Shown here in pieces: positions 8,472-16,132 of a stretch of 64,000 bases of DNA (position 1 is the first letter of the stretch; each line of letters starts with the position of its first letter). The notes under the pieces were generated by a model that worked only from the letters and a program-made list of their open reading frames with translations, was not told the DNA's origin and did not search any database. Source of the DNA: Pseudomonadales bacterium (GTDB lineage Bacteria > Pseudomonadota > Gammaproteobacteria > Pseudomonadales > Halieaceae); the NCBI GenBank assembly GCA_024234815.1, contig JACKNO010000003.1:248001-312000 (forward strand), in the 5' to 3' direction. The position numbers and the translations under genes are program-made.

Positions 8472-9932
8472 ATGGAGATCAAGCCAAAACTAACCATGAG
8501 CAACGGTTGTCCAGTGGCGGACAACCAGAATGTACTCACCGCGGGGGCACGCGGCCCCATGTTGCTCCAGGACGTATGGTTCCTGGAGAAGCTGGCGCAT
8601 TTCGACCGCGAGGTGATTCCTGAGCGCCGCATGCATGCCAAGGGCTCGGGAGCGTACGGCAGCTTCACGGTGACGAACGACATAAGCGAATTTACGAAAG
8701 CCAAACTTTTTTCCGCGGTCGGCAAGAAGACCGACGTGTTCGCGCGTTTTTCAACGGTGGCTGGAGAGCGCGGTGCGGCTGACGCCGAGCGGGATATTCG
8801 CGGTTTTTCCGTGAAGTTTTACACCGAAGAAGGCAACTGGGACATGGTTGGCAACAACACGCCGGTCTTTTTCATGAAAGACCCGCTAAAGTTCCCCGAC
8901 CTCAACCATGCTGTAAAGCGTGATCCGCGCACCAATATGCGCAGCGCACAGAACAATTGGGATTTCTGGACGCTGTTGCCCGAAGCCCTACACCAGGTGA
9001 CCGTCCTGATGAGTGACCGCGGCATCCCCAAAACCTATCGGCATATGCATGGCTTCGGCAGCCATACCTTCAGCTTCATCAACGCCGCCAATGAGCGGTT
9101 CTGGGTGAAGTTTCATTTTGAGTCCCAGCAGGGCATCGAAAACCTGACCGATGAGGAAGCCGCGGAACTGGTCGGCAAAGACCGCGAGAGTCATCAGCGG
9201 GATTTGTATGAAAGTATTGAACGAGGCGATTTCCCGCGCTGGAATTTCAAGGTGCAAATCATGCCCGAGAAGGAAGCAGCCAGCTACCGCTTCCATCCTT
9301 TTGACCTGACCAAAGTTTGGTCACATAAAGACTATCCGCTGATTGAAGTGGGCGTACTGGAGCTCAACCGCAACCCCGAAAACTACCATGCCGAGGTCGA
9401 GCAGGCCGCATTCAATCCGGGCGCCATTGTACCTGGCATCGGTTTCTCACCGGACAAGATGCTGCAAGGGCGATTGTTCTCCTACGGCGACGCCCAGCGC
9501 TATCGCCTGGGTGTGAACCACGCGCAAATCCCGGTAAACGCGCCGCGCTGCCCGGTTCACAGCTTTCACCGTGATGGCGCAATGCGTGTCGACGGTAACT
9601 TTGGCAGCGCCAAAGGCTACGAACCCAACAGTCTGGGTGAATGGCAGGAACAGCCTGGAGCAAAAGAACCACCATTGGAGCTGAGCGGCGCCTGCGATCA
9701 CTGGAATCATCGCGAGGATGACCAGGATTACTACACCCAGGCCGGTGATCTTTTCCGCTTGATGAACAGCAGCCAGCAGGAGGCGCTTTTCAAAAACACC
9801 GCAGCTTCGGTGGGTGGTGCCGACATTGACGTCCAGAAGCGCCACATCAGGAACTGTACGATGGCCGATCCCGCCTATGGCGCGGGTGTTGCAAAAGCCC
9901 TGGGTATTTCACTCCAGGAGGCAGCTGAGTAA
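8472..9932 (+). CDS. katA: Catalase, small-subunit heme (clade 3) type
   Basis: Monofunctional heme catalase that dismutates H2O2 to water and O2. The 486-residue length fits small-subunit catalases. Visible residues: catalytic His55 in ERRMHAKGSGAYG, catalytic Asn128 in MVGNNTPVFF, the proximal FSTVAGERG region, and the heme-ligand Tyr in RLFSYGDAQRYRLG. The ATG at 8472 is preferred to one 21 bases upstream because AGGAGAG lies at 8461-8467 with correct spacing. It is transcribed alone and divergently from the rnf-PFOR operon, a sensible arrangement beside oxygen-sensitive Fe-S enzymes, though no functional link is shown. Confidence 0.96.
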   Translation: MEIKPKLTMSNGCPVADNQNVLTAGARGPMLLQDVWFLEKLAHFDREVIPERRMHAKGSGAYGSFTVTNDISEFTKAKLFSAVGKKTDVFARFSTVAGERGAADAERDIRGFSVKFYTEEGNWDMVGNNTPVFFMKDPLKFPDLNHAVKRDPRTNMRSAQNNWDFWTLLPEALHQVTVLMSDRGIPKTYRHMHGFGSHTFSFINAANERFWVKFHFESQQGIENLTDEEAAELVGKDRESHQRDLYESIERGDFPRWNFKVQIMPEKEAASYRFHPFDLTKVWSHKDYPLIEVGVLELNRNPENYHAEVEQAAFNPGAIVPGIGFSPDKMLQGRLFSYGDAQRYRLGVNHAQIPVNAPRCPVHSFHRDGAMRVDGNFGSAKGYEPNSLGEWQEQPGAKEPPLELSGACDHWNHREDDQDYYTQAGDLFRLMNSSQQEALFKNTAASVGGADIDVQKRHIRNCTMADPAYGAGVAKALGISLQEAAE

Positions 9933-9946
9933 GCCGGACCCGGCAG

Positions 9947-10009
9947 CGACTTGCAGCCGACTTGCAGCAGCCCACAGCTCGATGGCTAGTGGCTTCTGCA
10001 GTCGGCTGC
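9947..10009. terminator. Direct repeat and long inverted repeat between convergent genes
   Basis: Two perfect tandem copies of CGACTTGCAGC (9947-9957 and 9958-9968) overlap the left arm of an inverted repeat. GCAGCCGACT (9953-9962) pairs with AGTCGGCTGC (10000-10009), extended by GCAG/CTGC with one bulged T. The intervening 28 nt can partly pair as well. It lies between convergent katA and the lipoprotein gene, so a bidirectional terminator is plausible, but there is no clear T-run. Confidence 0.4.
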
Positions 10010-10031
10010 TGACCGCGCGCCGGGCCAGCGC

Positions 10032-10454
10032 TCAGTAAATGACAGGACTGGGCCAGAGACCCCAGACATCCCAGTTCATCTGCGCATTGGTCTGGGCGGC
10101 CATTTTGATTTCTTCGGCCGTGGCATGTTGCTCATTGACGATCTTCTGCTCCACAGCCAAACGCTGGTACTGCTGGTAGTTTGCCTCGGACCCCACATAG
10201 ATACATTTGCACTGCGCGGCATCGGCGTAAACGAAAACCATGTTGCCGTCCCGGTTTATTGGGAACAGCCTGCGCTGGGCCATGGTGTTGAGGTGGGCAA
10301 GCTTGGCCGGCGTGTCGGCGGGCTTCAGGGCGAAACCCGCAGCGGACAGCCGGCTCTCTATATCGCTTACGGCCTGGTTCGATGTCGAGGAACAGCCGCC
10401 GGCAAACAGGATTGCCAGGGCCACGACCAGGCTTTTTACAACACTCGAAAACAT
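10032..10454 (-). CDS. Small predicted lipoprotein of unknown function
   Basis: I do not recognise a family. The 140-residue product starts MFSSVVKSLVVALAILFAGGCSS, a lipoprotein signal with lipobox FAGGC. The mature part is soluble, contains a CKC pair, and ends in a Trp-rich tail (NWDVWGLWPSPVIY). The ATG at 10454 is chosen over a start 216 bases upstream because AGAGGA precedes it at good spacing and the signal peptide then begins correctly. It converges with katA and is divergent from the GNAT gene. Confidence 0.75.
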   Translation of the reverse strand: MFSSVVKSLVVALAILFAGGCSSTSNQAVSDIESRLSAAGFALKPADTPAKLAHLNTMAQRRLFPINRDGNMVFVYADAAQCKCIYVGSEANYQQYQRLAVEQKIVNEQHATAEEIKMAAQTNAQMNWDVWGLWPSPVIY

Positions 10455-10726
10455 ACCACTTCCTCTTTCATGCCGATGACTTTTACACAGCTGCTGCAAA
10501 CGACCGGGCTGTAAATTCCACCGTTGAATTGAAACAGGCCTCTGCCTGGTGCCTGAGGTAGAAGCTGACAGGCACTTGCGAAGCACAGGAGTCAGGGGCC
10601 AATGGATGCGGAGTGTACCCCCGCACAGCCTCAATTTCACGCGCAGGGGCGACGCCAATAAATCTGACATGCCGCCGGATCCGTGCTAGATATTGGTGAC
10701 GAGTACGGCGAAGGAGGACCCGCACC

Positions 10727-11599
10727 GTGCCTGACACTCTGCACATCCGCCAAATGCGCCGCCCGGAAGTCAATGAACTGGTCGCCTGGGCGGCAACCGA
10801 GGGCTGGAACCCGGGTCGCCACGATGCCCGCCTGTTCTGGGAAAACGACCCCGAGGCCTTTATCGCAGCGGAACTCGACGTTGAACTGATCGGCGGCGGC
10901 GCGATCACCAGCTACCAGGGCCAGTACGGTTTTATGGGCTTCTTCATTGTCCGCCCGGAGTTTCGCGGCAGGGGCCTGGGCGATAAGCTGTGGCAGGCGC
11001 GCCGCAACCGCCTGATCGGGCGCCTGCAACCGGGTGCGACCATCGGCATGGACGGCGTGTTCGACTTGCAGGAGTACTACGCCAGGGGCGGTTTCGTGCT
11101 CTCCCATCGCAACCTGCGTTTCAGTCTCACGGTTCCCGCCGGGGGCTTGCAGGCCGCAAGCGGCCGCGGCGATGTGGTGCCCCTGGCGCAGCTGCCCCCC
11201 GGCCAGCTTGACACCTACGATCGCAGCTGCTTTCCCGCGCCGCGCGCCCCCTTTGTCCGCAATTGGGCATCCCAGCCCGACTCCCTGGCGCTGGGCCATA
11301 CGGCAAACCAGCGTCTGGCCGGCTACGGCGTGATCCGTCGCTGCGGTGAAGGCTGCAAGATCGGGCCCCTGTTCGCGGACAGCGCAGCTGTCGCCGACGC
11401 GCTGTTCACCGCGCTCGCGGGCTTCGGAGCGGGTGGCCCCGTGTACCTGGACGCGCCGGAGAATAACCCGGCCGCCATGCAACTGGTACAGCGCTACGGT
11501 ATGACCGAGGTATTCGGCTGCGCCCGCATGTACCTGGGTCCGGTGCCCGCCATCGCCCACGATCACATTTTCGGCGTCACCACCTTCGAGCTGGGATGA
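10727..11599 (+). CDS. GNAT-family N-acetyltransferase with second C-terminal acetyltransferase-like domain
   Basis: Predicted acyl-CoA-dependent N-acyltransferase of 290 residues; substrate unknown. The GNAT core is visible around residues 60-85, with GFFIVRPEFRGRGLGDKLW containing the R/Q-x-x-G-x-G acetyl-CoA loop. The C-terminal half resembles the second domain of YitH/HolE-like GNATs and ends in VYLDAPENNPAAMQLVQRYGM. The GTG start has GGAGG (10713-10717) 9 bases upstream. Its stop overlaps the start of the next gene (ATGA at 11596-11599), so the two are likely co-translated. Confidence 0.85.
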   Translation: MPDTLHIRQMRRPEVNELVAWAATEGWNPGRHDARLFWENDPEAFIAAELDVELIGGGAITSYQGQYGFMGFFIVRPEFRGRGLGDKLWQARRNRLIGRLQPGATIGMDGVFDLQEYYARGGFVLSHRNLRFSLTVPAGGLQAASGRGDVVPLAQLPPGQLDTYDRSCFPAPRAPFVRNWASQPDSLALGHTANQRLAGYGVIRRCGEGCKIGPLFADSAAVADALFTALAGFGAGGPVYLDAPENNPAAMQLVQRYGMTEVFGCARMYLGPVPAIAHDHIFGVTTFELG

Positions 11600-12510
11600 T
11601 GGCCGCGCGCGACCTGGCAGGCTATGCCGGTAAGCCACCCCACCCCGGTTGGCCGGGGGCGGCGCGCCTCGCCCTCCAGTTTGTGCTCAATATAGAAGAG
11701 GGCGCGGAATCCTGTGTGCTGAACGGGGATGCGTGCTCGGAGTCCTATCTCCACGAACTGCCCGGCCGCCCGGCGCGACCCGGACAGCGGGATCTCAGCG
11801 TTGAAAGCATGTACGAATACGGCTCCAGAGCCGGGGTCTGGCGCATTCTGGATCTGTTCCGCTGCCGCGCCCTGCCACTCACTGCGTTCGCCGTGGGCCG
11901 GGCGCTGGAACTCAACCCGGCCATCGGCGCGGCCCTGCACCGCGACGGGCACGAGATCGCCGGGCACGGGTATCGATGGCTGGACTATCACGACATCGAG
12001 GCGGATGTGGAAAGACAGCATATCAACTTGACCGTCAAAGCCATCAGGCAGGCCTGCGGCAAACGGCCCGTGGGTTGGTATACCGGCAGGGTCAGTCCCA
12101 ACACCCGCCGCCTGCTGCAGGAGGACAGCAGCTTCCTCTATACCTCCGACGCCTACAACGATGATCTCCCTTACTGGCCTGACGGGTCATCACTGCTGGT
12201 GATTCCCTACACCCTGGTAAACAACGATGCCCGCTACCTGTTACCCAATGGCTTTTCCAGCGGCGACGATTTCTTCGGTTTTCTCAGGGCCGGCTTTGAT
12301 CAGCTGTGGATGGAGGGCGCAACCAGCCCCAAAATGATGACGGTGGGCCTGCACAGCCGAATCAGCGGCCAACCCGCTAGGAGCCACGCGCTGGCCCGCT
12401 TTCTCGATTATGTCACTGCCCGGGATGCAGTCTGGATATGCCGGCGAGAGGACATTGCCCGCCACTGGCGGACCTGCCGGCCCGCACCGCCTGGTGATGG
12501 GTTGATGTAG
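11596..12510 (+). CDS. Polysaccharide deacetylase-family protein, PuuE (allantoinase)-like
   Basis: NodB-fold amidohydrolase of 304 residues. It has the PuuE-like signature LNIEEGAESCVLNGDACSE near the N-terminus and HEIAGHGYRWLDYHDIEADVERQHI, resembling the HEVASHG/RWIDY segment of cofactor-independent allantoinase PuuE and related peptidoglycan or formamide deacylases. True chitin-type deacetylases use a DD motif and zinc; here that position is EE-like, which favours the PuuE branch. No ureide pathway genes are nearby, so the substrate is open. It is translationally coupled to the preceding GNAT gene. Confidence 0.8.
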   Translation: MMAARDLAGYAGKPPHPGWPGAARLALQFVLNIEEGAESCVLNGDACSESYLHELPGRPARPGQRDLSVESMYEYGSRAGVWRILDLFRCRALPLTAFAVGRALELNPAIGAALHRDGHEIAGHGYRWLDYHDIEADVERQHINLTVKAIRQACGKRPVGWYTGRVSPNTRRLLQEDSSFLYTSDAYNDDLPYWPDGSSLLVIPYTLVNNDARYLLPNGFSSGDDFFGFLRAGFDQLWMEGATSPKMMTVGLHSRISGQPARSHALARFLDYVTARDAVWICRREDIARHWRTCRPAPPGDGLM

Positions 12511-12517
12511 CGGCCAA

Positions 12518-12540
12518 AAGATGCAAATAATATTCTTCTT
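12518..12540 (+). promoter_or_regulatory. NsrR-like operator upstream of the norEF operon
   Basis: The 23-bp site has halves AAGATGCAAAT and ATATTCTTCTT around a central A. It matches the NsrR consensus (AAGATGCATTT-N-AAATGCATCTT) at 17 of 22 positions by eye, including the whole AAGATGCA arm. It lies just upstream of a TATACT -10 box (12545-12550) and so would block RNA polymerase. A sister site precedes norC. Confidence 0.6.
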
Positions 12541-12544
12541 TATG

Positions 12545-12550
12545 TATACT
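12545..12550 (+). promoter_or_regulatory. Candidate -10 box of the norEF operon
   Basis: TATACT lies 5 bp after the NsrR-like site; the -35 region (about 12522-12527, TGCAAA) falls inside the operator. A start site near 12557 gives a leader of about 97 nt and rules out the GTG at 12555 as translation start of the first gene. Confidence 0.5.
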
Positions 12551-12653
12551 GCCCGTGAGTTTTCCCTTCGCTACGGCCTGTCCCGCAACCGCCTTACACT
12601 CGAGCCGGTACCGACTGAAGCTTTGGGCGTCAACCCTGGTATTGGATCTCTCT

Positions 12654-13091
12654 ATGCCCGAAAACATATCTAGTTCTTCACCGCCCCAGCCGGAGTCCCA
12701 TGACAAGAGCACGCCCGGGCGCGGCTATGTCGTCGTCATCTACGGGCTGTATATCGGCAGTATTATGGCCATAGTGACCGCCCCGATTGGCATGCTCATT
12801 GCATTTCTGCGCATGGGTCGCGGGGCCGCGTGGCTTGATACCCACCTTGTTTTCCAGTTACGTACCTTCTGGTTGGGCGTACTGGCGGCAGTCGTCGCCT
12901 TACTGCTGTGGCAGGTGGCCGGGCTCTGGGGGCTGACACCGGCCTACGCCTGGACGTTCGGCTATCTCTTTTTCACCCTCGGCATCACCTGGATGATGGC
13001 GCGCTGCGCTGTCGGCATTCACCGGCTCACCTCCAACCGGGCAATCGACGCGCCCAAAAGCTGGTTCTTCGGCCTCGGCAAGCGCGCTTGA
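12654..13091 (+). CDS. Small multi-pass membrane protein, DUF4870-like, first gene of the norEF operon
   Basis: A 145-residue inner-membrane protein. A polar N-terminus (Ser/Pro-rich, about 25 residues) is followed by three or four hydrophobic segments. VYGLYIGSI-like and LDTHLVFQLRTFW motifs resemble the DUF4870/Tic20-like membrane family. Function is unknown. The ATG at 12654 is chosen because the upstream GTG coincides with the predicted transcription start and would add a non-conserved-looking extension. Its stop overlaps the TTG start of norE (TTGA), and it shares the NsrR-like operator, so a role in NO reductase assembly or NO resistance is inferred. Confidence 0.75.
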   Translation: MPENISSSSPPQPESHDKSTPGRGYVVVIYGLYIGSIMAIVTAPIGMLIAFLRMGRGAAWLDTHLVFQLRTFWLGVLAAVVALLLWQVAGLWGLTPAYAWTFGYLFFTLGITWMMARCAVGIHRLTSNRAIDAPKSWFFGLGKRA

Positions 13092-13651
13092 ACACTGCGG
13101 TGGAGGATGACTGGGGGCCGCTGTCCGCGCTGCCCGGCAACCCGCTTATGTGGGTGCTGATTCTCAGCGAGATGCTGGTTTTCTCCGCTTTTTTTGTCCT
13201 GTTCGCCTGGCAGCGCGCCTCGCAATACGCCCAGTTTGACGCCTCCCAGCAACTATTGGATCCGGTGGTCGGGGGATTGAACACCATTGTGTTACTCAGC
13301 AGCGGTCTGTTTGCAGCGCTGGCAGTGGGCGCCATCGCGGCCGACAAGCGGCGCCGTTGTCGCCAGTTTCTTGGTCTCACCCTGGTTCTGGGTGCGCTTT
13401 TCTGCCTGATCAAAGTTATGGAGTATGTCGATAAATTTGCCGCCGGTTTGACGCCCGAGACCGATACCTTTTTCACGTTTTACTTCCTGCTGACCGGCTT
13501 TCATTTCGCGCACGTTGTCTTCGGCCTCGGTCTGCTGGCGCTGGTGTGCTGGCGTACCTCGCGGGAGAACGTGGAAACAGTCACCGCCTTCTGGCACATG
13601 GTCGACCTGATCTGGGTGATGCTTTATCCGTTACTGTATTTGTTGAGGTGA
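13088..13651 (+). CDS. norE: NorE, cytochrome c oxidase subunit III-like protein of NO reductase
   Basis: A 187-residue membrane protein of the COX3/NorE family, with about five helices, starting with the conserved NPLMWVLILSEMLVFSAFF segment. It includes TFYFLLTGFHFAHVVFGLG and ends WHMVDLIWVMLYPLLYLLR, both typical of NorE/CoxC proteins. NorE improves NO reductase activity in denitrifiers but is not catalytic. The start is either TTG at 13088, overlapping the previous stop, or GTG at 13100; the overlap favours TTG. Its own stop overlaps the norF start (GTGA). Confidence 0.88.
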   Translation: MNTAVEDDWGPLSALPGNPLMWVLILSEMLVFSAFFVLFAWQRASQYAQFDASQQLLDPVVGGLNTIVLLSSGLFAALAVGAIAADKRRRCRQFLGLTLVLGALFCLIKVMEYVDKFAAGLTPETDTFFTFYFLLTGFHFAHVVFGLGLLALVCWRTSRENVETVTAFWHMVDLIWVMLYPLLYLLR

Positions 13652-13950
13652 GTGTGAACGAGGTATTGCCCGGTACCAGACGATTGCTTCTGACCTGGCT
13701 TTTGCTGGTAACGTTGACCCTGCTCTCGATGTTCTCAGCGCAGCTGGGCGGCGACGCTCAATGGCGACAATTGCCCCTGTGGGGCGTCATGCTGATCCTG
13801 GCCAGCGCCGGGTTCAAAGTTCAGCAAATACTGATGGTCTATCTCAACCTGGGCGTCTCCAGCGCCGGCTGGAAAAGCGGCTTTATGTTGCTGCTGATCG
13901 CCACCCTGTTACTGGTGTTTTTCGGATATTTCGCCGCCCATCCCGGCTAG
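13648..13950 (+). CDS. norF: NorF, cytochrome c oxidase subunit IV-family membrane protein
   Basis: A 100-residue protein with three hydrophobic helices in the arrangement of the prokaryotic COX4/NorF family. It includes the segment GFKVQQILMVYLNLG, corresponding to the family's K-x-x-[LIV]-x-x-x-F-M/Y-x-L region. The GTG start at 13648 overlaps the norE stop; GTG 13654 is an alternative. In Paracoccus NorE and NorF together support full NO reductase activity. The gene ends at a CTAG palindrome that also forms the stop of the opposing small gene. Confidence 0.85.
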   Translation: MSVNEVLPGTRRLLLTWLLLVTLTLLSMFSAQLGGDAQWRQLPLWGVMLILASAGFKVQQILMVYLNLGVSSAGWKSGFMLLLIATLLLVFFGYFAAHPG

Positions 13951-14180
13951 GGCGTGTCTTCGGGGTAGTCGGGGTCTGGGGCCGGTCTATCCGATTCATT
14001 GCGGGACCAGCGTTCCAGTCGCCGCCCCGCGCGCAACAGCAACCAGACCAGCACTGGCGCCACCAGCAATAATCCGACGCCCCAGTCAAAGCTGTTGATG
14101 GCCAGCGCGAAGGGCGTGATGACCAGCACGCAGACCGCGATACCGACTACAAGCGCGAATGCCTGCCGCGGCCCGCTCAT
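13947..14180 (-). CDS. Small membrane protein, last gene of the norCBQD operon
   Basis: A 77-residue product with two hydrophobic segments (about 7-27 and 31-49) and a charged, Pro/Asp-rich C-terminal tail. No family is recognised. The ATG at 14180 overlaps the norD stop (ATGA), so it is translationally coupled to norD. Its stop shares the CTAG at 13947-13950 with norF, which converges from the other side. Two-helix topology and context suggest an assembly factor or small accessory subunit of NO reductase (inference). Confidence 0.7.
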   Translation of the reverse strand: MSGPRQAFALVVGIAVCVLVITPFALAINSFDWGVGLLLVAPVLVWLLLRAGRRLERWSRNESDRPAPDPDYPEDTP

Positions 14181-16132
14181 GCCGCTATTATCTGCTGATA
14201 GATACGCGGCAACGCCAGCGAGAGGTGCTCAGGTTTCTGAACCATGGCGTAGCCGCCGCGCCCGAAAAGGTGGGTGATGTACTGTTGCGCATCCCGGTCG
14301 ATCGTAATGCCGAAGACCTTCAGTTCCTGCTGCCGGGCGTCCATGATGGCACGTCGCGTATCTTCAATAGCGTAGCGGCCCTCGTAGTAATCGCTATCGC
14401 TGGGTTTGCCATCACTCAACACGAGTAACAGGCGGTGTCGATTGGGGCGTTTACCCAGTTCGGCGGCGGTGTGGCGTATGGCCGCACCCATCCGCGTATA
14501 GTGTCCCGGTTCCAGGGCGTTGATACGGCGTTCAGTGGTTTCATTCATCGCTTCGTCAAAGGATTTGATGGTATTTACCCACACGCGGTGACGCCGGTGG
14601 GAAGTGAAACTCTGGATGGAATAGTCGTCACCGCAGCGCGCCAGCCCGTGTGCCAGCACCAGCAGTGCCTCTTTTTCGATGTCGATGATACGCCGGTCCT
14701 GAACCCAGGCATCTGTCGAGAGTGAAACGTCGATCAGGATGGATACCGCCAGGTCCCTGGCCTGGGCCCTGGCGGTCATATACAGCCCGGCGCTATTGTC
14801 GCCAACAGCGGCGAAGTCACAGTGCGCGCGCACCACCGCATCCATATCGAGCTCGTTGCCATCGGCCTGCCCGCGCACCCACTCCCGTCGCGGGCGCAGC
14901 GCTTCAAACTGTTTTCTTACCCGGTGAATACGACGCCTTGTCTGTTCGTCAATGGCGGTGCAGTGGCCTGCCTCTTCCTGTTCTTTACACAGCACGCGGC
15001 AGTGGTGTTGCTGATAGCCCTGTTTTCGGTAGTTCCACTCGGGATAGGTCAGGGCGGCCTGCAATGGCTCGCCATCCGCCGCGGCGGGCGACAAATCCAG
15101 ATCCATCTTCAGTTGCGACGCGGCGCGTTGCTTGTTGGGACTCAGGGTTATTTCATCTATTTGCTCGGCATTCTTCTTCGCGTTCTCGTCCTCTTCGTCA
15201 TCAACCAGTCGGTTGACGTTTACCATTTCCGCGAAGGACAGAATTTTCTCGAAGCGATTGAATACCAGGGGATCATCGCGCTCACTCTGGTCCTGGCGTC
15301 GTCGCTCCGCCTTGCGTTTATCGTCGGTTTGTCCGGCGTCTGCCGGGGGAGGCCCCGGGTGTTCGTCGTCGTCACTGGCAGCCGCATCGGCGATACCCAG
15401 CTGACTGAGATTGGCCCACAGGGGAACAGGTAGCGGCCGCCGATACCCCGCAGGGGCGCGAAATTCACGCAAGCTGGCGTCCGGGTCCGCGATGGCATCG
15501 AGATAGCGCCTTGCCGTGGGTGGCAGTGGTTCGGATGCGCCCAGCAGATGACATATCACCGCTTCGAGCGCCGTTTCTACTGGCGGCAGCGCGCGGACCG
15601 GGCGCATAAGCAGCAGCTTCTGCCGTAGTCGGGCGTGACGACCGCGCAGCCCGGGAAATTCCCGCAGCGCGGTTTCGCTGGCCCTGACGGCCTGGCGCAG
15701 ACCACTGATATCCTGGCGCAGCGGATCGATAAAACGCCTGTCCGGTTGCATAACCCCCAGCAGGGCCGCCAGCCAGAAGTATAAATCCCGATTGAGACTG
15801 GCCTCATCGAACAAAGCGATCTTCGGGGGCAACAGCAGGTTCTCTTCATCCAGTCGCGCCAGGCTCAGGACTTCCTCATCGAGCCCGAGGCGCTGGCGAA
15901 GATTGAGCCGGTGCGAAGAGGTTCGGGCGGCGACCGACGCTACGGCAACCCCGGCCGCACCTCCGCTGGCTCGAAAAAACACCGCCAGGGGGGCGGCGAT
16001 ACTTTCCAGCGTGATCGCCGCAGCGGGGTGGTCGGGAAAACTGGCGCTGTGGGAGGAGGCCCAGCGGTGCCACAAGCGGCCTACTTTTTCCTCAAACTCC
16101 AGCCATTCGAACACCAGGAAATCCCGCCTCAA
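14177..16132 (-). CDS. norD: NorD, von Willebrand A-domain NO reductase activation protein
   Basis: A 651-residue cytoplasmic protein required for NO reductase activation together with the AAA+ ATPase NorQ. The C-terminal vWA domain shows the MIDAS motif DVSLST and the downstream TRMGAAIRHTAAEL and LSDGKPSD elements. The middle is acidic and highly charged (about residues 230-330), as in other NorD/CbbO proteins. It overlaps norQ (ATGA at 16129-16132) and the following small membrane-protein gene. Confidence 0.93.
   Translation of the reverse strand: MRRDFLVFEWLEFEEKVGRLWHRWASSHSASFPDHPAAAITLESIAAPLAVFFRASGGAAGVAVASVAARTSSHRLNLRQRLGLDEEVLSLARLDEENLLLPPKIALFDEASLNRDLYFWLAALLGVMQPDRRFIDPLRQDISGLRQAVRASETALREFPGLRGRHARLRQKLLLMRPVRALPPVETALEAVICHLLGASEPLPPTARRYLDAIADPDASLREFRAPAGYRRPLPVPLWANLSQLGIADAAASDDDEHPGPPPADAGQTDDKRKAERRRQDQSERDDPLVFNRFEKILSFAEMVNVNRLVDDEEDENAKKNAEQIDEITLSPNKQRAASQLKMDLDLSPAAADGEPLQAALTYPEWNYRKQGYQQHHCRVLCKEQEEAGHCTAIDEQTRRRIHRVRKQFEALRPRREWVRGQADGNELDMDAVVRAHCDFAAVGDNSAGLYMTARAQARDLAVSILIDVSLSTDAWVQDRRIIDIEKEALLVLAHGLARCGDDYSIQSFTSHRRHRVWVNTIKSFDEAMNETTERRINALEPGHYTRMGAAIRHTAAELGKRPNRHRLLLVLSDGKPSDSDYYEGRYAIEDTRRAIMDARQQELKVFGITIDRDAQQYITHLFGRGGYAMVQKPEHLSLALPRIYQQIIAA

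Noticed and set aside
12555..12653. N-terminal extension of the first norEF-operon gene from GTG 12555
   Set aside because: The predicted transcription start lies near 12557 and the added residues show no conserved feature; ATG 12654 is used.
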